From Rhodonellum psychrophilum GCM71 = DSM 17998 (GTDB lineage Bacteria > Bacteroidota > Bacteroidia > Cytophagales > Cyclobacteriaceae), in assembly GCF_000381545.1 (NCBI RefSeq), contig NZ_KB906686.1, forward strand, positions 1 through 64,000: a stretch of DNA of 64,000 bases. The letters are read 5' to 3'. Made by a program: the position numbers and the translations under genes. This document shows positions 45,704 to 55,138 of the stretch, one piece after another (positions within the stretch are counted from its first letter, which is position 1; each line of letters opens with the position of its first letter). The notes under the pieces were generated by a model, which was given only the letters and a program-made list of their open reading frames with translations, did no database searches and had not been told where the DNA came from.

Positions 45704-45872
45704 TTCAACCCGAAATATGCATTGGTTTTCCCAATGGGGTTGCAACTGTGAGAAAATCAGACTACTTGAAGAATAAGACCTCGTACCAATACGGTGAAGG
45801 TAAAAATAGCGAGCAACGGATTGATTTTTAAGCAAATTCAGGCTGATGTAGAATTGGTAAGGAATCATGCAG
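45704..45872 (-). repeat. Interspersed repeat, copy D
   Basis: On the minus strand it contains CGCTATTTTTACCTTCACCG, TATTGGTACGAGGTCTTATT, AAGTAGTCTGATTTTCTCAC and the tail CCAATGCATATTTCGGGTTGAAG. Core and tail align with copies A, B and C, with the tail near 45704-45745 best preserved; the head is poorly matched. It fills most of the spacer before the amylase gene. Confidence 0.68.
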
Positions 45873-45954
45873 GACCAATAAAAAGATCAACCCAACTGAC
45901 CTTTTTATTGCTGTATATGTGCATTAAAGCATCCTTCCTTATATCTTTATCGCT

Positions 45955-47838
45955 ATGATGAATACCATTCTCCATTCAGCGATCGTCTCTATTCTGTTTT
46001 TTGGAATGACCAGCTGCTCTTCAACCCCATCACCCTCAGTCGCCAACCCCAACATGTCCCAGCCACATAAAATCGTCGTTTACCAAGTTTTCACTCGCCT
46101 ATTTGGCAACACCAACACAACCAACAAAACCTGGGGAACCCTTGCCGAAAACGGAGTGGGAAAATTCAACGACTTCAACGACCTTGCCCTTCAGGAAATC
46201 AAAGCCCTCGGGACCACCCATATTTGGTACACAGGCGTGCCTCATCATGCACTGATCAATGACTACACCGCATTTGGCATCTCCAATGACGATCCGGATG
46301 TGGTCAAAGGAAGGGCAGGATCTCCCTATGCCGTCAAGGATTATTACAACGTAAATCCGGACTTGGCGGTAGATCCGGCCAGAAGACTGGAAGAATTTCA
46401 GGAGTTGATCGTACGAACGCACAATAATGGACTCAAACTCATCATAGACATTGTCCCGAACCATATTGCCCGGAAATATGAGGGGAAAAACAATCCCAAG
46501 GGAGTGACAGATTTCGGAGAAAAGGATGACACCTCCATCGAATACAAAAGGGACAATAATTTCTATTATATCCCAGGAGAACGTTTCAGTGTGCCCCTAC
46601 CAGAGGGGACCTACAAACCCCTCGGTGGGGAATCCCACCCCCTTTCCGATGGAAAATTTGATGAGTTCCCAGCCAAATGGACTGGAAATGGCTCTCGTTT
46701 GGCCCAGCCTGACTTCAATGACTGGTATGAAACCGTCAAAGTGAATTATGGAATCAGGCCCGATGGCACCAAGGATTTTCCCGAGCTTCCGGATGGATTC
46801 GGGGAGAAGGATTTCAAGGCACATTTTGACTTTTGGAAAGACAAGGACGTGCCAGACTCTTGGAAAAAATTCAGGGATATCGCCCTTTACTGGATAAAAA
46901 TGGATGTCGATGGTTTTCGCTACGACATGGCCGAAATGGTCCCGGTGGAATTTTGGAGCTACATGAATTCCGCCATCAAAATGGAAAACCCAGAAGCATT
47001 TCTCCTTGCCGAAGTCTATAACCCCGCCGCCTACAGGGATTACATCCATTTGGGGAAGATGGATTACCTCTATGATAAAGTCGAGCTCTATGACACCCTG
47101 AAAAGCGTCATGCAAGGCAAAGGCTCTACGGACAACATCATCGGTATCCAAAATGGACTTGCGGATATCGAACACCACATGCTGCACTTTTTGGAAAACC
47201 ATGATGAGCAAAGGATCGCCAGCCCGGAATTTGCCGGAGAGGCAATGTTGGCCAAACCGGCGATGGTCCTTTCAGCCACGATCAGCAGTGCCCCAACCAT
47301 GATATATTTTGGTCAGGAGGTGGGTGAGTCCGGCGCGGAGAATGCAGGATTCGGCTCCCCTTCGCGAACATCCATCTTCGATTATGTGGGTGTTCCCCAT
47401 CATCAGCGCTGGATGAATGGCGGGAAATTCGATGGGGGAAAATCTTCCGAAAGTGAAAAATCCCTTAGGGATTTCTATCAAAGGTTGCTCAATTTCACCA
47501 TCTACAGCCCAGCTTTGGCAAGCGAGTACAGAGAAATCCATAGCCATAACAGACAGCATACCGAATGGTACAATGACCGCGTGTATGCATTCGTGCGTTG
47601 GAATGGGGATCAAAAACTGATCATCATCAGCAATTTCGACAGAAACGACAGCTTCGGCTTTGAGTTGGAGTTGCCTTCCGAAACAGTGGCCACCTGGGGT
47701 TTGAAAGACGGGGAATTGGAACTCACCGAAAAACTTTATGGAACCTCCAGGCCCACCCTTCTGATCCAAGATGGAAAAGCTAAAGTCAAAGTGGATTTAA
47801 AACCCTTGGAATCCTGGATTTTGGAGGTAAAACAATAA
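45955..47838 (+). CDS. GH13 alpha-amylase family lipoprotein
   Basis: A 627-residue glycoside hydrolase. The N-terminus ends in FGMTSCSSTPS, a lipoprotein signal (Cys about 22). The four GH13 regions are seen in order: DIVPNH (about 162-167), GFRYDMAEM with the nucleophile Asp, LLAEVYN with the acid/base Glu, and FLENHDEQR with the transition-state Asp. The C-terminal beta domain is present. It probably hydrolyses alpha-glucans at the cell surface or periplasm. No SusC/SusD pair is adjacent, so it is not in a typical polysaccharide utilisation locus. Confidence 0.93.
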   Translation: MMNTILHSAIVSILFFGMTSCSSTPSPSVANPNMSQPHKIVVYQVFTRLFGNTNTTNKTWGTLAENGVGKFNDFNDLALQEIKALGTTHIWYTGVPHHALINDYTAFGISNDDPDVVKGRAGSPYAVKDYYNVNPDLAVDPARRLEEFQELIVRTHNNGLKLIIDIVPNHIARKYEGKNNPKGVTDFGEKDDTSIEYKRDNNFYYIPGERFSVPLPEGTYKPLGGESHPLSDGKFDEFPAKWTGNGSRLAQPDFNDWYETVKVNYGIRPDGTKDFPELPDGFGEKDFKAHFDFWKDKDVPDSWKKFRDIALYWIKMDVDGFRYDMAEMVPVEFWSYMNSAIKMENPEAFLLAEVYNPAAYRDYIHLGKMDYLYDKVELYDTLKSVMQGKGSTDNIIGIQNGLADIEHHMLHFLENHDEQRIASPEFAGEAMLAKPAMVLSATISSAPTMIYFGQEVGESGAENAGFGSPSRTSIFDYVGVPHHQRWMNGGKFDGGKSSESEKSLRDFYQRLLNFTIYSPALASEYREIHSHNRQHTEWYNDRVYAFVRWNGDQKLIIISNFDRNDSFGFELELPSETVATWGLKDGELELTEKLYGTSRPTLLIQDGKAKVKVDLKPLESWILEVKQ

Positions 47839-47980
47839 ACATTTGTGAGCAAAGGTTGGATTTCCCAGCTTTGGGTAAGGAAATGCAATAGCGTTGGGTT
47901 TTGGATTTTATCCAATCGCAAAATTTCCCTCAAAACCTTTGGCCCAAAGAAACTTCGAAATCTTTATCAAAACAACCATC

Positions 47981-48017
47981 AAAAAAGGCCTGAGAATCAA
48001 ATTCTCAGGCCTTTTTT
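47981..48017. terminator. Bidirectional intrinsic terminator
   Basis: aaaaaaggcctgagaat, loop caa, attctcaggcctttttt: a perfect 17-bp stem with poly-A/poly-T ends on both sides. It serves the amylase gene from the left and dnaN from the right. Confidence 0.92.
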
Positions 48018-48040
48018 GATATATGGAAATTAAAATGATT

Positions 48041-49165
48041 TTACACGTAGTTGTTTAGCATTACCGGCATTACCAACATGAGGATATCCTCGTTGTCTGA
48101 CTTGTCAGACGGCACGATCAATCCAGCCCTGTTTGGCGCGCTGAACTTCAAGGTGACTTCTTTTGAAGAAATATTGTTAAGCATTTCCACTAAGAATTTG
48201 GCGTTGAATCCGATTTCGATGTCGTCACCGTTATGCTCACAAGACAACCTTTCGTTGGCTTCATTGGAGAAGTCAAGATCTTCGGCAGAAACCTGAAGTT
48301 CGCTTCCGGTCAATTTCAAACGCACCTGATGGGTGGTTTTGTTGGCATAGATCGCAATCCTTTTCAAAGAGCTCAAAAATTCGATCCTGTCGATGGTCAT
48401 GTGGTTTGGATTGTCCACAGGGATAACATTTTCATAATCCGGGAAACGCTCATCGATCAACCTACAGATCATTTTGATGTTGTTAAAATTGAAGTAGGCG
48501 TTGGAATTGTTGAATTCCACGGTTACCGGTAGGTTTTCCGAAGGAAGCGTTGACTTCAAGAGGTTGAGTGCTTTTCTTGGAATGATGATGCTGGCGGCGT
48601 CAGGAGCGGCGATGTCCACTCTTCTGTACCTGATTAGCCTATGTCCATCCGTTGCCACAAAAGTAGCATTGGTGGGACTCAAGTTGATATAAACACCTGT
48701 CATTGCAGGTCTCAGTTCGTCGTTGCTGGTCGCAAAGATGGTATTGCTGATCGCGCTGGTCAAGACTTCTGTGGACATTTCCACGGTTGTCGCATTGGTA
48801 ACGCTTGGTATTTTAGGGAAATCGGTCGCATTTTCACCGGCCAGTTTGTAGCGGCCGTTGTCAGAGCTGATTTCTATGCTATAAGTATCTGGATCAATGC
48901 TGAAAGTTACCGGCTGTTCTGGCAGGTTTTTCAGTGTCTCCATCAAAATCTTGGCTGGAACGGCGATGTTTCCATCCTCTTTGGATTCCACATCGAGTTC
49001 GGTGATCATGGAAGTCTGTAAATCGGATGCGGTGATGGTCAATTTGCCATCCTTAATCTCAAAAAGAAAATTTTCCAAAATGGGAACTACAGGATTGGTT
49101 GTCACCACTCCGTTAATCGATGAAAGCTGCTTCAAAAGAGCAGAAGAGGAAACAATAAATTTCAT
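48041..49165 (-). CDS. dnaN: DNA polymerase III beta subunit (sliding clamp)
   Basis: A 374-residue clamp with three similar domains. Characteristic stretches are 'FIVSSSALLKQLSSINGVV' at the N-terminus, 'ATDGHRLIRYRR' in domain 2, and the C-terminal 'ILMLVMPVMLNNYV' corresponding to the conserved VMPMR(L) end, here VMPVMLNN. It encircles DNA and tethers the polymerase. It is not next to dnaA here, which is common in Bacteroidota. The gap to gldG is 151 bp. Confidence 0.95.
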   Translation of the reverse strand: MKFIVSSSALLKQLSSINGVVTTNPVVPILENFLFEIKDGKLTITASDLQTSMITELDVESKEDGNIAVPAKILMETLKNLPEQPVTFSIDPDTYSIEISSDNGRYKLAGENATDFPKIPSVTNATTVEMSTEVLTSAISNTIFATSNDELRPAMTGVYINLSPTNATFVATDGHRLIRYRRVDIAAPDAASIIIPRKALNLLKSTLPSENLPVTVEFNNSNAYFNFNNIKMICRLIDERFPDYENVIPVDNPNHMTIDRIEFLSSLKRIAIYANKTTHQVRLKLTGSELQVSAEDLDFSNEANERLSCEHNGDDIEIGFNAKFLVEMLNNISSKEVTLKFSAPNRAGLIVPSDKSDNEDILMLVMPVMLNNYV

Positions 49166-49316
49166 ATCAAAAGGGCTTATTTATTCAATTTTTTTATGGC
49201 AGGGTAAATTTATAAATAAAATAACAAAACCAGCATTGGCAACGAACATTCATCCGAAAAAAATGAGTTAATCTCCTAAAGAAGGTAATTACTTTCACCC
49301 TAGGACATTCAGGGAA

Positions 49317-51023
49317 TTATTTTGACCTGGCGGAAAATCTTTTTTTCCTCAACAGGATCCAAATCATACCCAATACACCCAAAATCAATACCGGAAAAAC
49401 TACATTGACCACCTGCCATTTTACTTTTTCCGCCTTCACCTTCGCCTTGTTCAATGGGCGAATCTGGAACTGTTTGGTTCTAGTAGCGATAATCCCCTCA
49501 GGTTCGATCAGGTATTTGACCATGTTTTGAAGCAACAACCTGTTCGCATAGGTCAAATTGGCGTAAGGATCTTCCCCCAGGGGTAATGGTTCCCCGTTTT
49601 GCATATTGAAAAGGCTCTTGAAAAGATTGCCTGTGCCTGCCACAACCACTCTCCCTTCATTCCCCGATGCTTGGAATTTGGAAGGATCGATGTTCTCTGG
49701 AAGAAACCTATTGTTGAAAAAGGAGGTGAAATTTCCCTCCAAAAGATACAGCAGTGGAAGGTTTTTCAATCCATATTGCGCCATGTCCGGCGCTTCTGAC
49801 ATGTCGCTGAATGCCACCCGAACCGGGGCCGACAATTTTCTGTTTAAATCCGACCCAAAAATCAAGGGTGTTTTCTTAACTCCGTCCGCTTTTACAGTAT
49901 CCAAGGAACTCGCAAATCGGAACATCACCTGATCCAAACCCTTTGTAATCGGGTGGGGAGCCATTCTTCCTGCTGCCAGATAAAATGGCCAAGGCAAAGG
50001 AACAATCTGTGCCTGATCCCCGAAATCTCCAGCCATGACGGGATGGTATCCAAAATTCAGGTCCTGGATCAAATCTTTGTTGATCCGAATCCCATATTTG
50101 AAAAGCAATTGGTCTAATCCTGTATCAAATGGGAAACCGATGGTCCCTTCTCCCCCAGCCTCATCCAAGTTCACGGCGACGGCATCCAATAAAAAAACCA
50201 GATTGCCCCCATTCATCAGGTACTGATCCAAAAGGTAAATTTCTTTTTCACTATAAGTATCCCTTGGACCCGCCACGATCAACACGGCAAAAGGATCCAG
50301 ATCTTCTACCTTCTTGGCCTGTTCCATTGGGATTTTGTACACTTCATAGTCATCGACCAAGGCTTCCACAATCCCAAAACCATCTTCCTCACCCAATTCC
50401 CCATGCCCCAAGATCATCCCAACGGAAATTTTTTGCTTGGTAATCAATTTACGGATTGCATTGATCAATTCGAATTCGAGGTTCTCAATGGATTGGTTTA
50501 AAATCTGGTCAGGAGACATCCCCTTCTCTCCCCTGAGCAACAAGGTCCCGGTTTCAAATTCCTCACTCCTGACCATTACACCAGGAAAAATCAACCTGCT
50601 TTTTTGCCCGCCGTCCTCTGTCACAAATAGATTGGTGGGATTGATGCCATATTCGGTCAGGCTCACCACATAATCCTCACGGATATCCTCCGGTAAACTT
50701 AGCGGATCTTCATAATAAAAAGAGATGTTCTCGCTGCTGTAGGCATTGAAAGTCCTGAGGGTTTCTTCGATGGAACGTTGCAACCTCCGCATTCCTCCCG
50801 GCAGTTTTCCGGTGAGTAGGATTTCCACTTCTAATGGTTCCTCCAAAGATTTAAGTACTTCTATGGTGGCCGGATGCAAGGAATAGCGCTTTTCTTCTGT
50901 CAGATCTATCCTGAAAGGGAAGAATCGGGAGATCAAAAACAAGAACAAGATTGCCCCTAAAATCAAGCCCGGCCCGAGAAACGTTCTTAGAACTGATTTT
51001 TTATTCATTTTCTTCTGATCCAT
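49317..51023 (-). CDS. gldG: Gliding-type ABC transporter subunit GldG
   Basis: About 563-568 residues. One N-terminal membrane segment (about 15-35), a large extracytoplasmic domain of the GldG/DUF4350 type with 'ILTGKLPGGMRRLQRSIEETLRTFNAYSSENI' near residue 65, and a C-terminal membrane segment. GldA, GldF and GldG form an ABC transporter first linked to gliding motility in Flavobacterium. Start could be ATG 51023 or ATG 51008; the latter overlaps the gldF stop as ATGA and is attractive. Presence of the trio does not prove gliding. Confidence 0.92.
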   Translation of the reverse strand: MDQKKMNKKSVLRTFLGPGLILGAILFLFLISRFFPFRIDLTEEKRYSLHPATIEVLKSLEEPLEVEILLTGKLPGGMRRLQRSIEETLRTFNAYSSENISFYYEDPLSLPEDIREDYVVSLTEYGINPTNLFVTEDGGQKSRLIFPGVMVRSEEFETGTLLLRGEKGMSPDQILNQSIENLEFELINAIRKLITKQKISVGMILGHGELGEEDGFGIVEALVDDYEVYKIPMEQAKKVEDLDPFAVLIVAGPRDTYSEKEIYLLDQYLMNGGNLVFLLDAVAVNLDEAGGEGTIGFPFDTGLDQLLFKYGIRINKDLIQDLNFGYHPVMAGDFGDQAQIVPLPWPFYLAAGRMAPHPITKGLDQVMFRFASSLDTVKADGVKKTPLIFGSDLNRKLSAPVRVAFSDMSEAPDMAQYGLKNLPLLYLLEGNFTSFFNNRFLPENIDPSKFQASGNEGRVVVAGTGNLFKSLFNMQNGEPLPLGEDPYANLTYANRLLLQNMVKYLIEPEGIIATRTKQFQIRPLNKAKVKAEKVKWQVVNVVFPVLILGVLGMIWILLRKKRFSARSK

Positions 51024-51727
51024 AAACCTGTCAAGCCCAAACTGATGATGATGACCGAAAGAAAATAACTGACGTTTTGCGCATCAATCACGCCCCGACT
51101 CATGCTTTGGTAATGGAAACTCAAACTGATTTCCTCCAAAAACAAAGCCAGGGGACTCATCACCTGCAATTGCACCAAGGCAGTCCATCCAAAGTACATC
51201 AGAAAGATGATGAAAACCCCTAGGATGAATGCGACAATCTGGTGCGCCGTCAATGCACTGCACATCAAGCCAATGGACGCAAACACCGCTCCGATGAAAA
51301 CCAAACCGATCCAGGACCCGAAAAACCCTGCATGGTCAATATTCCCCACTGGATCGCCCAATTGGACCACACTGAAATAATACACTAAGGTGGGCAGCAA
51401 GGCCACGATGATCAATGTCAAGGCGGCAAAATATTTGGCAAGAATGATTTGGGTACTTCCTAAGGGAGAGGTCAGCAAAATCTCCCAAGTTCCCGATCTT
51501 TTTTCCTCAGCAATCATCTTCATGGTAATGGCCGGGATCAAAAAAGTAAAAATATAGGGCGTATAAATGAATAGGGGTTCCAAATCGGAAAAACCATAAT
51601 CCAGCACCGATGTGTCCGGAAAAACCCAAACCACCAAACCCAAAGAAACCAAAAACACACTCAGAATGAGGTATCCAGAAAGATTGTTGAAAAAGGCATT
51701 GACTTCCTTTAGGTATAAACTCAGCAT
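51005..51727 (-). CDS. gldF: Gliding-type ABC transporter permease GldF
   Basis: A 240-residue permease with six hydrophobic segments. The ABC-2 permease pattern 'AITMKMIAEEKRSGTWEILLTSPLGSTQIILAKYFA' is recognisable in the first half. It lies 1 bp after gldA and overlaps gldG, an order A-F-G typical of the set. Confidence 0.93.
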   Translation of the reverse strand: MLSLYLKEVNAFFNNLSGYLILSVFLVSLGLVVWVFPDTSVLDYGFSDLEPLFIYTPYIFTFLIPAITMKMIAEEKRSGTWEILLTSPLGSTQIILAKYFAALTLIIVALLPTLVYYFSVVQLGDPVGNIDHAGFFGSWIGLVFIGAVFASIGLMCSALTAHQIVAFILGVFIIFLMYFGWTALVQLQVMSPLALFLEEISLSFHYQSMSRGVIDAQNVSYFLSVIIISLGLTGLWIRRK

Positions 51728-51728
51728 C

Positions 51729-52640
51729 TTATTGTTTTTGGGTGATTTGGCGGAAGACAGTTTCCAAGTTCCTCTCCTGCTGGCGAATACTGATCAAGGT
51801 CAGGGATTTGTCCTGGACCATTTGAAGGATTGCCTTCCTCGCCATCACTGGCTCACTGGTTTTCAGCAAAACCGACCCCGGATTTCCTTCATGGTGGCGC
51901 GCATCCCCGATGCTTTCAAACCAAGACAAGTCCATATTTTCTTCGGTTTCCAACATCAATATCGCTTTTCCCTGCTCTGCTTTTAAATTTTGGAGCAAAT
52001 CGGAGGCAACGATTTTTCCCTGATTGATGATGACGACTTTTTCGCAAATGGCTTCCACCTCTTGCATGACATGCGTGCTAAGAATCAAGGTTTTGTTGGC
52101 ACTGATGTTTTTGATGAGCTTTCGGATTTCCACGAGTTGATTGGGGTCGAGTCCTGTGGTCGGTTCATCCAGGATGATGACCTCAGGATCGTGGATCAAT
52201 GCCTTGGCCAGCCCTACGCGCTGGCGGTATCCTTTGGAAAGTTGATGGATTTTCTTGTGCGCCTCCACTTCCAACCCACACAAAGGGATCAATTCCTCGA
52301 TTCTATCCTTTGCTGCTTTTCCTTTCAAGCCATACAATCCCCCGATAAAAGTCAAAAACTCGCGAATATACATGTCCGGATAAAGGGGATTGTGCTCCGG
52401 AAGATAGCCGATCAATTTGCTTACCTCCTTTGGATTTTCCAACACCGACAATCCATTGACAAAAACATCGCCCTGATCCGGAAGAATAAAGCCTGTGGCA
52501 ATTTTCATCGTGGTGGATTTCCCGGCACCGTTTGGTCCCAAGAAACCCAAAACCTGCCCTCTTTCCGCAACAAAAGAGACCCCATCCAGAGCTTTTTGCT
52601 TGCCGTACATCTTGGTCAGGTTCTTTACTTCTAGGGACAT
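51729..52640 (-). CDS. gldA: Gliding-type ABC transporter ATPase GldA
   Basis: A 303-residue ABC ATPase: Walker A GPNGAGKSTTMK (about 34-45), signature LSKGYRQRVGLAKAL, Walker B VIILDEPTTGLD, and His-loop 'STHVMQEVEAIC'. It powers the GldFG permease. First gene of gldA-gldF-gldG; upstream is a hairpin at 52698 ending the phosphorylase transcript. Confidence 0.93.
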   Translation of the reverse strand: MSLEVKNLTKMYGKQKALDGVSFVAERGQVLGFLGPNGAGKSTTMKIATGFILPDQGDVFVNGLSVLENPKEVSKLIGYLPEHNPLYPDMYIREFLTFIGGLYGLKGKAAKDRIEELIPLCGLEVEAHKKIHQLSKGYRQRVGLAKALIHDPEVIILDEPTTGLDPNQLVEIRKLIKNISANKTLILSTHVMQEVEAICEKVVIINQGKIVASDLLQNLKAEQGKAILMLETEENMDLSWFESIGDARHHEGNPGSVLLKTSEPVMARKAILQMVQDKSLTLISIRQQERNLETVFRQITQKQ

Positions 52641-52697
52641 TTGGAAAAGGATTATTATTATTCAACGGCTAAGTTAAGGACTTGCAGTTGCCCTGCC

Positions 52698-52724
52698 AAA
52701 AAAAGTGGTCAAGTGACCACTTTT
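52698..52724 (-). terminator. Hairpin between purine phosphorylase and gldA
   Basis: aaaagtggtca, loop ag, tgaccactttt is a perfect inverted repeat; on the minus strand a T-run follows the stem. It probably terminates the phosphorylase transcript just before the gldA gene. Confidence 0.75.
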
Positions 52725-52765
52725 GCTCTGTGCAACGAGGGTTTTTTTGACATCTTCAATGGGGT

Positions 52766-53596
52766 TCAAGAAAATACGTTTTCGATGATTTTGGCGAGTT
52801 TTTCACCAGCCCTTTCGGCGACGGAAACGACAGCATCGTGTGAAAATTGACTGGAGATACTTGGTACACATTGGTTGGTGATCACTGAAATCGCCAAAAC
52901 CTTGATGCCCATCTGATTGGCGACAATGATTTCCGGGACTGTACTCATCCCGATGGCATCCCCTCCCAGGACTTGGCAATACCGGATTTCTGCTTTTGTT
53001 TCCAGTTTGGGACCTTGTATCCCGACATAGACGCCCGTTTTGATGGGTATAGCCAAATGCTTGGCAGAAGCTTTTGCTTTTTGAATCAACCCATGATCCA
53101 AAGGTTCGCTCATATCGGGAAACCTAGGCCCAAATTCAGAGATGTTCGCGCCCCTCAAGGGATTGTCTGGAAACAAATCGATGAAATCCTCGATCAGCAT
53201 CAAGTCCCCCGGTATAAATTCCGGGTTCAATCCACCCGCTGCATTGGAAATCACCAGCTGCTCCACTTCAAGGATTTTCATTACCCGAAGGGGAAAAACC
53301 GTTTCATGCAATCCATATCCTTCGTAATAATGAAACCTTCCACTCATTGCCCAGATCGCGGTGCCATTGAGCTTGCCAAAAATCAGTTCTCCAGAATGCC
53401 CCTCCACCGTAGAAAGAGGGAAATGGGGGATCGATGCATAGGGAATCTTGATGGGATTTTCCAAGTAATCGACAAAAGAGCCCAATCCTGATCCCAAAAC
53501 AATCCCCAGCGATGCCTTTTCCTGGATTTGGCTTCGAATATAAAGCGCGGCTTCCTCGGCTTTTTCAAAAATAGAATCTGTTAGAAATTTTTGCAT
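52766..53596 (-). CDS. Purine nucleoside phosphorylase (copy 1)
   Basis: A 276-residue trimeric-type PNP splitting inosine and guanosine with phosphate. Motifs: phosphate site 'GIVLGSGLGSFVDYL', 'VEGHSGELIFGKLNG', 'MSGRFHYYEGY', 'VISNAAGGLNPEF' with the base-binding region 'GIQGPKLETKAEIRYC' and 'IGMSTVPEIIVANQMGIKVLAISVITNQ'. It is 84 bp downstream of a closely similar second copy at 53681-54517. The pair looks like an old tandem duplication. Confidence 0.92.
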   Translation of the reverse strand: MQKFLTDSIFEKAEEAALYIRSQIQEKASLGIVLGSGLGSFVDYLENPIKIPYASIPHFPLSTVEGHSGELIFGKLNGTAIWAMSGRFHYYEGYGLHETVFPLRVMKILEVEQLVISNAAGGLNPEFIPGDLMLIEDFIDLFPDNPLRGANISEFGPRFPDMSEPLDHGLIQKAKASAKHLAIPIKTGVYVGIQGPKLETKAEIRYCQVLGGDAIGMSTVPEIIVANQMGIKVLAISVITNQCVPSISSQFSHDAVVSVAERAGEKLAKIIENVFS

Positions 53597-53680
53597 TGAT
53601 TATTTGGGTTGTAGAATCTTTTGATTTTTGAAGTGTACAAAGTACCAAGTCTTTAGTATCGTTAAGTGGTTACACCTTAG

Positions 53681-54517
53681 TCATATTCTTCTGACCAATT
53701 CCTGGATAATGATACCCATTCCAGGTTCTGCCAGGGCGGCGGCGGCGAGTACTTCGGCGATGCTTATCTTTTTGACATTCCCTGGAGAACAAAGATCCGT
53801 GATCGCAGAAATGGCAAAAACTTTCATGTCCATGTGCCTAGCCACAATTACTTCCGGAATGGTGCTCATCCCCACGGCATCTGCTCCGATCGTTCTCAGG
53901 TATTTGTATTCCGCTCTGGTTTCCAGATTGGGACCCTGCAGGGCAGTATAAACACCTTGATGGACAGTCAACCCGTTTTCTTTCGCAATTTGCATTGCCA
54001 TATCAATAAAATCCAGCGCATAAGGTTCGCTCATGTCCGGAAACCTGACGCCAAATTCATCCAGATTTTTGCCCCTGAGAGGGTTTTCGGGGAAGAGGTC
54101 AATATGATCGTTGATGACCATCAGCTCCCCAATTTTATGGTCTGGGTTCAATCCGCCGGCGGCATTGGAAACCATCAACTTGCTTACGCCCAGCAATTTC
54201 ATGACCCTTATCGGAAAAGTGACTTCTTTCATGGAATAGCCTTCATAGTAATGAAATCTTCCTTTCATGGCCACTACGTTTTTACCCCCAAGTTTCCCAA
54301 AAATCAGAGTCCCACTGTGGCTTTCCACTGTCGAAACTGGGAAGTGGGGAATGTCTTCGTAAGGGATTTCCTTTTCGATTTCAATGTTATTGATCAATTG
54401 GCCCAATCCTGTCCCCAGGATTACGCCGATTTCTACGGGATTTGGATTTAAATTATGGATATAAACAAAAGCAGCTTGGATCTGTTCGGTGTAAGAAATT
54501 GTAGAGTCTTGTTTCAT
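53681..54517 (-). CDS. Purine nucleoside phosphorylase (copy 2)
   Basis: A 278-residue PNP of the same family as copy 1. It shares 'GVILGTGLGQLINNI', 'VESHSGTLIFGKLGG', 'MKGRFHYYEGYSMKEV', 'MVSNAAGGLNPDH' and 'ALQGPNLETRAEYKYLRTIGADAVGMSTIPEV'. Differences such as the C-terminal 'VLAAAALAEPGMGIIIQELVRRI' suggest old divergence, so the copies may differ in substrate preference. It is divergent from the FMN reductase gene. Confidence 0.92.
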   Translation of the reverse strand: MKQDSTISYTEQIQAAFVYIHNLNPNPVEIGVILGTGLGQLINNIEIEKEIPYEDIPHFPVSTVESHSGTLIFGKLGGKNVVAMKGRFHYYEGYSMKEVTFPIRVMKLLGVSKLMVSNAAGGLNPDHKIGELMVINDHIDLFPENPLRGKNLDEFGVRFPDMSEPYALDFIDMAMQIAKENGLTVHQGVYTALQGPNLETRAEYKYLRTIGADAVGMSTIPEVIVARHMDMKVFAISAITDLCSPGNVKKISIAEVLAAAALAEPGMGIIIQELVRRI

Positions 54518-54613
54518 GTATTGATATTTTGCCCTAAAGTAATTGATACTATTGAGAAACTAAAAGGCCATACGGATTGTATATTGTTCAAATTCAAAAA
54601 AAATTCCACCAAC

Positions 54614-55138
54614 ATGATTCAAATTATCGTCGGCACCAATAGAAAAAATTCAATATCCAGAAAGTTGGCGTCCATTTATCAGGAAATACTCAACGAAAGG
54701 GGCGCCGAATCCGAAATAATCGAACTGAAGGATCTTCCCCATGATTTTGTTTTTTCGGCCCTCTATGAAAACAACGGAAAAAACGATGCTTTCAATGCCC
54801 TGCACAGCCGAATGCTGGTCGGGAAAAAGTTTGTCTTTATCGTGCCCGAGTACAATGGCTCATTTCCCGGGATCCTAAAATCCTTTATCGACGGGATGAC
54901 CTATCCCAATTCTTTTCGGAACAAGAAATGTGCATTGGTGGGACTTTCCTCTGGAGTAGGCGGGGGTGGCATCGCATTGAGCCACCTTACCGACATCTTC
55001 CATTACCTGGGAATGCATGTACTCGCCTCCAAACCTAAACTGGCTAAGATTGAAGAGAATATGTCAGATAACCTGCTCACCAACAGATTGTACATGGAAT
55101 TGCTTCGCTCCCAAGCTGAAATGTTGATTGATTTTTAA
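54614..55138 (+). CDS. NADPH-dependent FMN reductase family protein
   Basis: About 174 residues from ATG 54614 (MIQIIVGTNRKNSISRKLA). Flavodoxin-like fold with the FMN phosphate loop 'GTNRKNSISRKLA', and 'IVPEYNGSFPGILKSFIDG' (the PEYNxSxPGxLKxxID family motif). It reduces FMN or quinone/azo compounds; physiological substrate unknown. The upstream 159 nt open frame is not family-like. Its stop codon touches the ftsZ stop codon and both lie in a perfect palindrome (55120-55150). Confidence 0.9.
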   Translation: MIQIIVGTNRKNSISRKLASIYQEILNERGAESEIIELKDLPHDFVFSALYENNGKNDAFNALHSRMLVGKKFVFIVPEYNGSFPGILKSFIDGMTYPNSFRNKKCALVGLSSGVGGGGIALSHLTDIFHYLGMHVLASKPKLAKIEENMSDNLLTNRLYMELLRSQAEMLIDF

